Part shown: positions 23,673 through 34,081 of the stretch, one piece after another | Numbering within the stretch: the first letter of the stretch is position 1 | How the letters are laid out: each line of letters begins with the position of its first letter | Source: Gnetum montanum | Taxonomy: Eukaryota > Streptophyta > Gnetopsida > Gnetales > Gnetaceae | Direction: 5' to 3' | Length of the DNA stretch: 64,000 nucleotides | NCBI GenBank assembly: GCA_015680685.1 | Contig: MNCI01036318.1 | Coordinates: forward strand, 299,528-363,527 | The notes under the pieces: model-generated | Database searches by the model: none | Seen by the model: the letters and a program-made list of their open reading frames with translations, nothing else | What the model was told of the DNA's origin: nothing | Position numbers and translations under genes: made by a program

Positions 23673-25604
23673 AAAGGAATGAAAGTTTAACATAAAATTC
23701 AGCATGTAGACAATGCATAAGTTAGTGTAGAACCAACTTATTTTCCAAAATTCTCCCTTTTCATTCAAAACTTTTATCTTTTAAACAATGTTTGCAAAAA
23801 TTCTACAAAAATCCAAAATTTCAAAAAAATCCCATGCTGTTAGGGATTCTCTTCACCCGCATCATCTTCTTCACTATCATTTGCTTTTGCATCGCCCCCT
23901 TCTGCATCACCTTCCTCTGCATTGTCCTCTGCAACCCTTTCATTCCTTCCCTCTGTGGGCCCTGCGCCTTCATCTGGAACCTACATTTTAAAAATTAAGT
24001 AGTTAGTTAGGGAAACATACACAAGCTACAACAGAACACTAGGCATTAACACAACAGAAAGTGACTGACTTGAGATGGCCCTGCGTCCATCTCAAAAGGT
24101 ATCTGATCTAAACCGAGCCTGAGGTGGTGCTAGACCTCCTCTTCTGTGATATTCTCCCAAAGCCTATTTCTTAGTTCAACATTTGTAGCAGCTTTCTCCT
24201 TCTTGATCACCATCCATCTTGGTGGTCCTAGAGAAATGGAGGTGGTCGTGGTCTCACCTGTGGGAAGCCCCACTTCCCGTTCAAGAGATTCTGTGACCTT
24301 TATCTACTCCTTGAACTTGTTATAGACCTTAGAAGTGCCAATGACATTTACAAATTATTTATAGGTAAACACCTCCACAGAAGCGTCCCTATATAGCTTA
24401 CGATAGGTGGCATGTTTCAGTTTATACATGTGCTTATGGTTCTTCTGGGACTGTCCCCATTCGTAAACCCTGGCATTGTAATCTTTCCAATCTTGACTCT
24501 TCTGGGCCAACAAGTCCATTTGCATTCATTGTTCTATTATTTCTCGGGTGGCTTCATTGTTTAGTCACACGACTATCTAATATCTGGCATAATCTATCAT
24601 AGCCGTGCGCCAATAGTTTTCATTAGTATCATAGGCTATGAGGAATTTGTTCCTCGATTTGAGGTCTTCCACCTTGGCGCTTAGGTTAGCCTTCTCTTTC
24701 TTAGCCTTCTGGATCCATTACCATAGGTCCTAGTTGACTCTCTTATGTTCCCACAAGGAGCATGCCAAGTTCAAAGCACATTTGCAAGCCTTGTCGTATG
24801 TGCGACGAGGCACCTCAGTCACTTTGGGTGGGAATGTAGCCATGACACCGACTTTCAATGGCTGTGTCAGGTCCCATTTGAGCTGAGAGGCTATTACCAC
24901 ATAAGGAGCACATCAGTCACATTAACATAGCAAGGTTAACAAGCTCAAGGCATCTAGTGTAGCAACACGAAAGTGTCTAGCATAGCTACTTACCCACTTC
25001 AGGGTTGACTTGTCTGAGGTGGTTGATCATGTCGTCGTCGACCCCCTGCATAAATATGAACTTGTCATGGATCTTGGCCCATGGTTCCACACGAATTAGA
25101 GGAGGTCCTATAGCATTGACAATAGCATCTATCATACAACTAAATGTGTCAGAAATGACCGAAAGGGACTATGATAAGACGAATATATTGTTAAACTCAC
25201 TAGCGTCTACTTGCAGTTCCCCTTCCTTTTGACTTAGAGTGACGGAAGCACCCTCAGCAGAAGTCCCTTCCAGGTTAGTGTGAGCCTCTTCTTTATTTGC
25301 TAGTGCCTTTCCTTTTGAGGCACCAACATCCTCTTCATCCATAGGAGACTCCTCTTCATCTCCAAAAATGTCCTCCCTATCGGCAAGAGATTTTTCCCTA
25401 ACAACAAGAGCCCCTTCCTTAGCGATAGAAGCTCTTTCCCTCTTGAACGGGGCCCTTTCCTCTAAGACTAGGGCCTCTACATCTTTATTTGTCATCCCCG
25501 TCTTGGGGGCTGACACCTCTTCATCACCTTCTTCCTCTTCCTCTTCTTCCTCTAGCAGCTAAAAAACATGTTTGCATTAGTTCAAAGTCAGTTAGCTTAA
25601 AGTA

Positions 25605-25645
25605 GGTGCTATGCTATGCTACGCTATCTAGCGTAGCATAGTGTA
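25605..25645. repeat. LTR-type palindrome inside an intron of the antisense gene
   Basis: TATGCTACGCTATCTAGCGTAGCATAG forms a near-perfect palindrome, here joined to a partial second repeat. It lies in intron 4 (25559-25696). The same words fill the Tat LTRs. Confidence 0.75.
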
Positions 25646-27699
25646 GTAGGCATTAAAAAAATAGGCCAAGGAATAAGCATGAACAAAAGTGTTTACTAGT
25701 GGGGGATTGTATGCTCTGTAGTTTAAACCGTAGTCTTTGCCCCTCCTCTTCTTCCATGTGTAGGGTTTCCTCAGCTAAAGGAGGCCTCTTTCGCTGCGAC
25801 TTAGTGGTGACGATTTCAACAATAAGATGTTTCCCCTGTGATATGCTACCAGTGATAATAGGAGGTGCCTCTCCTATGCTGTCTTGGCCATGAAAGTTGC
25901 TGGCCACCCAATCCTTGGTCATCACGGAGAACGACTCTGCAATTGCTTCTACGGAATCTTGGGCTCAGGTGGTCTAGAGAATTTGGCATATCCATGGTTT
26001 GGAAATCTGGTTGCGATTCTGCATTACCCAGGTCCCATTCTCATGGACTATTAAGAACTCCATGAAACACCATAAACAAGCTATGTAAAAGGCATAATGC
26101 ACATTGAAAAGGGACTCTTGCTTCTTATGGAGCCCCACGATTTTAGCCTGCAAGCCTTTATACAAAAACTTGACCCAGTTGTAGTGAGTCCCCTCTTCCA
26201 TGACCTCACACATTACCCAGGCTTGCTCAATCCTAAGGATCTTCCCTTGGAAAAGTAGCTGGGGGAAAGTGTGAGCATGGAAGACGGGATAAACTTCTCT
26301 GGCAGGTCCCACCTTAACCTTCTCCATAGGAAACTCCTTTCGCTCTTTGGCAATCCCTATCCACTCCTCGTTGTCTTTCTTCTGAAGCTTCAACTCCCTC
26401 TTAGTCTTCGACCCTATGAGGATGCTATCATTAGGGACACCGAAAAGGTCTACAAATAATTGGTCATTGATTTCAATGACCACCCGCACATCGTGTATGG
26501 ATGTATGAAAGCGGTCAGCCTTGTCAGAAAAGGAGTCCACTAGGGAGAGCATCTCAACAGCAGGGACACTTGGATTCAGGGCCAGGAAAAAATCCATAAG
26601 CCCAGCATTTTGGATATGCTTGACCAAGGATTCCGAAGCCACGCTACATATCCAACGCTGGCTCTCATCTACTTCTCCATACTTGAAGTAGATGTTTGCC
26701 TCTTGGTTCCCAATGGTTATTACCATCACCTCCTAGGACTTCTTCATCCCTATAGCAGTTTGAGTGGAAGTGGTTAGCATAAAACACAAAAAAATAAAAA
26801 AAATTAATGAAGACACTCAAGCATGTTGTACCTACTGATTAGCTTACTAGGCTTATACAGTAACAGGAATGGCAGAAGACTAACTAGGACATCTTCAATG
26901 GTGATCAGTTTGAAGGGTGCCCATCCCTCATCCAACCAACCAAACTCCTTGCATCTATTGTAGATATTGGGATATTGGTCTAGATAGGTGTGGTACTCAC
27001 CCCCACATTGACCTATCACACCTGTGCGCATGTTCTCAGCTAAAGAGAACTCCTGCATGGCCATTTGTGCTATGGTCAACACATCCATATCACCATGAAG
27101 CCCTTTTGCGTTGATGTAAAACTTGGTAACGAAAACATACCGTTAACATTTAGCTAGCGTAGCAAACATTGCATAGCATAGCAGAACGTGACTACAAAAC
27201 TCACCCATCGGCGTGGTAAATGGTTCCTGGTGGGTTTTGAAAGCACGTTTTCATGTGACATGCAATGAACAAGGTGTTGTAGAGATGGTAGCAACTGTAT
27301 TCAGGCATATCCTAGATCCAAGCCAAACACCTCAAATTCTTGAGGTGCTGACTGGATCCTTCTCCCTGCCTGATACCAATTGCCCCATCTATAAAATACC
27401 TCAGAATACCCTAATTTTCCCTAGGTAATAGGGTTTCTATTATGGTGGTTGCTACTTCCTCCTCTAAGTGTGACTAGACGATCACACTGAAGCTTTGGAG
27501 GAGGAATTATAGAAACTCCTATGCTCCTCCCCTGAACCAGACCGCCTGATCTCCCACACGTGTATGAGGAGGAACATTGGCCACAGGTCTATTCATGCAG
27601 CACAGGACCCCTATAATTTCTAGGACAATTAGAATTGGCCTTAACGCTATCCTGCCCAACACAACAACAAATGTTAGCATCATGTCTGAGTGCAATACA

Positions 27700-27930
27700 C
27701 ACATAGCATAGAAAGAACTAGCATTTTAGTATATAGCGTAGCATAATATTCTTCCTGCATATAGCGTAGCGAAAACATGAAAGAAATAGTGTAGCGAAAA
27801 TGGCCTAGCGTAGCAATAGAGCGATTAACCCTAACAAAGCGATTGGCACTACACCCTAACAAAACACGTGTCATGCTTTTCACATCATGCACGGCCAAAC
27901 CCTCCCGAGGATCCTACGCTACACCATTCG
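27700..27930. promoter_or_regulatory. GCGTAGC motif cluster in intron 1 of the Tat-3 antisense gene
   Basis: TAGCGTAGC and near copies recur at about 27736, 27767, 27791 and 27809, with another near 28016. They lie in the 509-nt first intron. A further GCGTAGCATGC lies near 28539, just upstream of the TATA box at 28466. Such clusters in first introns and promoters often act as enhancers, but that role is inferred here. Confidence 0.5.
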
Positions 27931-28465
27931 AAAGCCAAGTAGCTTAAACCGTCCAAGTCTCTACAGTAATGACAGCTGCAGTGATGGCAGTTTAAACAAC
28001 CTTGCATGCAACTTTAGCGTAGCGTTCATATATTCACAGTGGCCAAAATGGCAATAGCGATGGTGTAAAATCAAAAACAACGACAACACGATGATGGAAA
28101 ACACAGAAAGCTAAACAAAATCGCAGAAATGAAAATAAGAAAAAGAAAAGAAACAACGGAAACATGAGGAAATAGGAGAAGCATAGTAGCCTACTAGGTC
28201 AATGGTGTCTCCTCCCACATCGAGATGTGCACTTGTGTCACATGCCCCAGGATTTCCTTCACCTCATCGACCTTAGCGAGTGCCAAGTGTGTGTGTTCTT
28301 TCTTGGGAACCATCGTCTTGCTTGCTGACTCTTTCTTGTTGCTGTGTCAAAGCTGCCTTGCTCTGTGCTAACACAATCGCTCTACACTCCAAAATCACTC
28401 TATGCTTTAAATGTGAGCTCTGCGTTATTATGGTAAAAATAATGAGCTTACCAGAGGTTAATCCC

Positions 28466-28473
28466 TATTTATA
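28466..28473 (-). promoter_or_regulatory. TATA box of the Tat-3 antisense gene
   Basis: Minus strand GGCTATAAATAGGG, with the core TATAAATA at 28473-28466. The first ATG of the gene is at 28313, about 155 nt downstream, a normal plant spacing. It is the only good minus-strand TATA box I saw between the RT start and exon 1. Confidence 0.65.
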
Positions 28474-28479
28474 GCCATA

Positions 28480-29063
28480 ATGGTAAAAAGGAAAAACTTG
28501 TCATTCTCTCTCTCCATTTAATGCTGGGTATGCCATGCAGCGTAGCATGCTCACCATGACATCGTAGTACTATTGGCATTAAAATGGGCAAGTCTGGGAG
28601 AAAGATATTGGCATGCTTCAAGCTAACCGTTTTCTTTCCCAAAAACAAATATATATATATATATTCAAGTTTAGCAGTCCAAAAAGACCTTAAACTAGCA
28701 GTTCGATCTTCTATGCGTTCACAGTTTGCAATGACACTAATCTAGCAATTTTGCATTTTTGCATTAATAGTTTTGCATTTTTTGTACCAGCAACTTTCCA
28801 TTTTGTATACTAGTGGTTTTGTATTTTATGTCTAGGTAGTCCACAATGACACTAAACTAACAGCTTCACATTTGTACATCAGTTTTGCATTTTTAGCAAT
28901 TTTGCATCTTTGTGTCTCAACAGTCCACCATGACTTTAAACTGGCAAATTTTAGCCTTGCATCATACTTTATTGATCGCATCTCATAGTTTCTTTGCAAA
29001 TTTTCGCTATACACGATTACTACCAATAGGTACCTCTTAACCAGACTTTCATTTCATTTTGGT
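28480..29063. other. Spacer between antisense gene promoter and RT of Tat-3
   Basis: It holds a short (TA)n run near 28650 and three units of AGTCCAMNATGACNNTAAACTRGCA type (near 28676, 28831, 28922), the same unit that is tandem in the 3' leader. TTTTGCATTTT recurs five times. A candidate sense splice acceptor, TTTCATTTTGGTAG, ends at 29065. Confidence 0.6.
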
Positions 29064-29065
29064 AG

Positions 29066-32000
29066 GTTGAGCAAAAATGAAAATCCATCATGACCTTTCT
29101 TCGCCTCTAGCTTTAGCAGGTCCACATGGCAAGCTTGTGAGACAACTGAACCCAGATCTAATAGAGTAGGAATCACCTATAGTTAGCACCATGGCATCCT
29201 TAGAAACATTCCCAGACTGGCCTGAGCACCTGGTCCGAACCCTAGATTTAGAGGCTGGGGATGTAACTGAGGACCCTCTCTTCAAGATGCTCGTGACCAC
29301 GTCCAGGGGGAAAGTAAAAATGTTAAAACTTAGTTTCCTCCTAGATTCGTAGACGCACAAAGATGTAGCCAAGATTCTGCAAGACAACATTGAAGTCTTT
29401 GCGTGGTCATACAACGACATGCCAGGTTTAGATCCAAGGCTGATACAACACAACATCGGCTTAGACCCATGCATGAAAGCAGTCAAGAAGAAGGCTCGTA
29501 AGGTTAAACCATAAATTACACTGGTCGTGCGGGATGAAATCACGAAGCTATACCAAGCTGGTTTCATCCAGGTAGTTGATTACTCGGAATGGGTGTCCAA
29601 CATTGTTGTAGTTTCTAAAAAAATGGGAGGAATACGGATTTGTATAGACTTCCAGGATCTAAACAAGGCAATGATCAAAGACGATTTCCCACTTCCGAGC
29701 ATCGATCAACTCATTAACACCACAACTGATCATGCTTTGTTATCCTTCATGGACGGTTTCTCTGGCTACAACCAAATTCACATTAACCCAGAGCATCATT
29801 TGACAATGACCTTCATGACCCCATGGGGTACCTTTTGTTATACTATGATGCCTTTTGGGCTCAAGAATGCCAGAGCAACCTACCAGCAAGCCATGACTTA
29901 CATCTTTAGCGACTACATCTTAGAAACGCTAAACGACTACATGGATGATATAGCGGTTAAGTCCAAAGAAGCCGCTGATCACCCATGCGAGCTAGGTGTA
30001 ATCCTCAAGTATTGTCAAATGCATGACTTGCACCTCAATCCTAAAAAGTGTGTCTTCAGGGTGAGAACCATACACATGTTAGGGTTTGTAGTATCAGAGG
30101 CCAGAATACTGGTGGACCTTGACAAAGTTAAAGCCATCATAAACCTAGCTCCCCTTGCAAATCTTAAAGAATTGCGTGGGTTGCAAGGTAGGATACAGTT
30201 TATCCGAAGGTTTATAGCAAAGCTAACTGACAAGTTATACCTTATGCAACATATTCTAAAGAAAGGGGTTAACTTCAAATGGACAACTCAATGCCAACAA
30301 GCCTTTGATGATCTGAAGAAGGAACTTTTGCACCTCCCAACTATTTACCCGCCACAGAGGGATAAGCCTTTCTTCATCTACCTTGCCACCTTCGACACAT
30401 CTATTGCAGCACTGTTATGTTAGAAATGAGATGATAGATCTGAGATACCAATTTACTATCTAATTCATGCATTAATAGTGTAGGAAGCGAAGTACAACAA
30501 AGTAGAGAGAAATTGCCTTGCCTTAGTCTTTGCATTAAAAAAGTGGAGGCATTACCTATTTTGGAGTAAAATCAGCATTATTTGCAAGAGTGATATACTC
30601 CAAGCTACCACGAATAATCTATATGAAAGCAATAGGATAGCCCAATGGAAAGAAATGACAGTAGAATTTGACTTGCACTATGTAAGCCAGTCTTTGACGA
30701 AAGGCCAAGCCATAACGACGTAACTCATGGCCTCACTTGTCGATGACTAGGTGATCATAGATCCCAAATTCCCAGATGAGCATGTTAGCACTATTAATGT
30801 CATCCTATCGCATCTTGAAGTTACCTTACACTTCGATGGCACCTCGACCATGCGAGGAGGTAGTGTAGCTTCCGTCATTATGTTCCTCTCTTGGGAAATG
30901 CATCCTTTTGCTTATTGTTTTGCATTCCTCTGAACAAACAACGTGGCAGAGTACAAGGGACTACTTAGATTCCTCTCAGCTACCCAAACACTATGCATAC
31001 AACACTTGGCGATTCGTGGAAATTCACAACTAGTTTTGAATCAAATCACCAAGGTCTATGCTTGCAACGCTACACACCTGCAACCCTGCTGTGACCTAAC
31101 AAAGAGCCTACTTAGACAATTTGCAACTATGGATGTGCAACACATGCCATGCAATGAGAACACCGTAGTAGATGGCTTAGCCACCCTAGCATTGAACATT
31201 CCACCACACTTGTTTGCAAGCTTGCCAACCTCGATTACCGAGTGCATTGAGCCTATCACTCAGGCGGTACACGTAGCCTCTATCAATGCTGTGGATACCC
31301 AAGAGTGGTACGCCAACATTAAAGCCTACCTACAGCATGGCGAACCCCCAAGTGAATTGACATCTGCCCAGAGAGATGCGATCCGTAAGCATGCTTGGCA
31401 ATATGTGCTTATGGTAAATAATGCCCTATGCAAGCCCTCCTATGATGGGGTATTGCTAGCATGCATGAACAAGGGGGAAGCACAAAATATTGTCAATGAA
31501 GTACATAAAGGACTATGTGGTGGACACATAGCACCTAGGGCTATGGCGGCAAAAATTAGATGTCTAGGGTACTATTGGCCTCACATGGAGCATGATTTCT
31601 TAGCAAAATTCAAGATATGTGATACGTGCCAAAGATATGCAAATCTCATACACGTTTCACCTATAGAGCTGCATGTGACGCAGATTGTGTGGCCTTTCCA
31701 GCGATGGGGACTAGACCTCATAGGACCTATCATGCCTAAGTCTTCTGCAGGGCATAGCTTCATCATCATAGCCCCCAAGTATTTTATCAAGTGGGTGGAA
31801 GCTATTTCCCTGAGGAAAACTACATCTCAGTAGATTTTCCACTTCATCTTGGATAACATCGTGACAAGGTTTGGACTTCCGATGACTATAGTAATCGACA
31901 ACGGGCCACAGTTCAGTAGTGTGGAAACCCAAACCTTCTGTAGCAATCTTGGCATTAGGAAGACATTCTCCTTACCATATTACCCATAGGAAAATAGAAA

Positions 32001-32547
32001 AGCAAAGGCTACAAATAAGTCCATCATCAACTTGCTGAAAAGGATGCTCGACAATAGTAAGAGGCGATGGCATGAGCAAATCTTCTATGTGTTGTGGGCT
32101 TATCGGACGACATGCAGGACTGCAATAGGTAAGACACCTTTTAGTCTTGTTTATGGATCTAAAGCAGTGCTACCTCTTGAGTTGTAGGTACCATCACTCT
32201 AGATGATCTTGTCCAACGTCGTAAGTGAAGCCTAGAACAACGAGTTGTGGATCATCAATCTCGACTCAATAGAGGAGGAGCGTGTGCAGACATTGGGTCT
32301 CATAGAGCATTATCAGAACAAGAATAGGCAAAAACATCATACAAATCTACATCAATAGGCAATACAAAAGGGAGACCTCATCCTCAAGGCTGTCTGTGAG
32401 CATATGAACAAATTCTCAGCCAACTAGGAAGGTCCATACATGGTCACAAAAGCCTTTGGAAATGGGGCCTTCAAGTTGGCAGACATGGACGATAATGAGT
32501 TTGCAAACCTGGTGAATCACTCGTACCTCAAGCCATACTATATTTAG
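29066..32547 (+). pseudogene. pol of Tat-3: RT, two RNase H domains, integrase
   Basis: The longest open stretch is 29527-30420. RT motifs: DFPLPSIDQL, FMDGFSGYNQI, TPWGTFCYTMMPFGL, and the catalytic YMDD at 29938-29949. RNase H runs about 30285-30735 with stops. The second (Tat-type) RNase H runs from HFDGTST (30830) through NNVAEYKGLL and GNSQLVLNQI to VVDGLATLAL; 30943-31830 is open. The integrase zinc finger has HKGLCGGHI (near 31505) and CDTCQ (near 31620). The core has WGLDLIGPI and VIDNGPQF. The third catalytic acid is lost: Lys (32005-32007) replaces the Glu that Tat-4 keeps. The C-terminus ends NHSYLKPYYI-stop. Non-functional. Confidence 0.92.
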
Positions 32548-32569
32548 ATGCATGGATGCAGATAAGCAA

Positions 32570-32975
32570 ATGTCCTCTACGATGTAAAACTGGCTAAGGT
32601 GAGCAAACATCCGCTACGATGTTAAACTGGCACAGCTTCATCCACATCCGCTATGACGTTAAACTGGCACAGCACATCTGCTACGATGTTAAACTGACAC
32701 AGATAGTCCACTATGACTATAAACTGGCACAGACGGTTTGCTAGGACCTTAAACTAGTTCATCCACAGTTTGCTATGATGAAAAACTAGCACAGTGGTCT
32801 GCTAGGACCTTAAACTAGCACAACATTGGTCTATTGGGACCTTAAACCAGCACAACAGTCTGTTGAGACCTTAAACTAGCGCAGGGAACATCCTCTATGA
32901 CATTAAACTGGCACACAATGGTCTTCTGGGATCTTAAACCAGCACACCATGGTCTACCAGGACCTTAAACTAGGT
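32570..32975. repeat. ~30-bp tandem repeat after integrase in Tat-3
   Basis: About 12 units of CCGCTACGATGTTAAACTGG type, alternating with CTGCTAGGACCTTAAACTAG. Tat-4 has about nine at 43092-43380. They lie just after the integrase stop. Confidence 0.9.
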
Positions 32976-34081
32976 TCGTGGCATGTCCTCAGCATGCATC
33001 TATACCAATACACATCAAGCGAGCGTGCACAGTTCCAGAATGCAGTTCACGATGCGATGAAGACACGATTTGGAATGTATGTAACACCATTGCTCTTGGC
33101 ATCTTGCTGATCCTTTGGAGATGTCGTATGACATCTGACTGACCCTCCGGACCTACCATTACCACGGTCCATCACCTTGACAATAGCTCCCTGGTCAGTG
33201 CCTGTTGCTAGAGTTCTAACAGTATTGTGGCCCAGCCACAATATTGCTACCATCCAGCCCCATGACAACACCTAAGCTCAAATGAAGTTTGGCTATGAGG
33301 TAGCCAATCCCATAGTTGAACTGAGAATGCATGCCTTCAATAGGGATTCTTGAGCATTTACATCCACAGCAACTCCTAACTTCCTTAGTGCCAACCTCTC
33401 CACGTCGATGCTTTCAAAGTCTCTGCTAGCCTTCCTACTTTGGACATCGCACACCAGCAAAGATGTCCAGAGCTTCAAAAACATCTGCGTTGAGTAGAGA
33501 CTTTACCTTCGTTTTGCATCATGGTTGTTTCTCCTAGTTTTCTTTCTGTTGTGTTTGTAAGATTAGTGCCAGGGAGATGCCGCTCAGAGGTGCGCTTCAC
33601 CATAGAGACAGGACCCTACATCGTTATAAGGTGTTCATCTTGATTATCTTAACTACTTTGAAGTGCACATCCTTTTCCTCTCTTTCATCTTCCTTATCCC
33701 ACTCCTTACACTCATGATCTGCTTTCTCTGCTCTCTTACAAACTTTTCCCGACACTTGTTGAGCCCTTCCATATGCTCAACCGCAAAGTCCATGATGCGC
33801 ATAACACAGCTCGTCGCATGGAAAATATCTGTATGTAGGTTAAAGCCCCATGTGGATGTAACAAAACTCATCCTGGGGAAGAAACACAAGGTTGTTTGCA
33901 AATGTAGAAGGCAAAATAGCAAAAGGCAAAAGTGTAAGAAAGCAAAGCTCACGCGAAAAAAAAGCTAATTCACACACCCTCTCTCCCTAAGCATTCCAAT
34001 GGGAGGTCAAAGGTTAGTAAAAGAAAAGATCACCATGCAAACAACTCCCTCATGAGCACTCTGATGAGGGATTTTGTTAAA
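32976..34081. other. 3' leader of Tat-3, left part
   Basis: It aligns with 43381-44200 of Tat-4. Minus-strand frames exist at 33047-33271 and 33653-33952; one resembles a Tat-4 frame (43479-43703), sharing ILWLGHNT and ATGT-QG. Other frames drift, so coding is unproven. It ends TTAAA at 34081, where Tat-4 is inserted. Confidence 0.5.

Larger units (their letters stand above)
23840..28313 (-). pseudogene. Antisense accessory gene of Tat-3, seven exons, near complete
   Basis: Best copy of the antisense gene; function unknown. Proposed exons: 28313-28195, 27685-27205, 27121-26832, 26749-25697, 25558-24994, 24890-24070, 23980-23840, about 3,470 coding bases. The introns have GT-AG ends (for example GTGAGT at 27204, GTAAGT at 24993; the first donor, GTAGGC, is weak). 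Exon 2 begins hydrophobic (PILIVLEIIGVLCC). Exon 4 holds a 251-codon open frame with GLMDFFLAL, SIHDVRVVIEI and FVDLFGVP, which loosely resembles the plant mobile domain or plant transposon protein pattern. Exon 5 starts with an acidic Glu run. Exon 6 has a Lys/Glu coiled-coil-like stretch. Exon 7 is an acidic tail ending ENP-stop. Stops remain in exons 2, 4, 5 and 6. Confidence 0.8.

Noticed and set aside
28645-28665. (TA)n microsatellite as a promoter element
   Set aside because: A short AT dinucleotide run with no placement relative to a start; the real TATA box is at 28466.
29088-29567. 159-codon minus-strand frame over the RT start
   Set aside because: It lies opposite a well-supported RT frame with family motifs and has no counterpart in the other copies.
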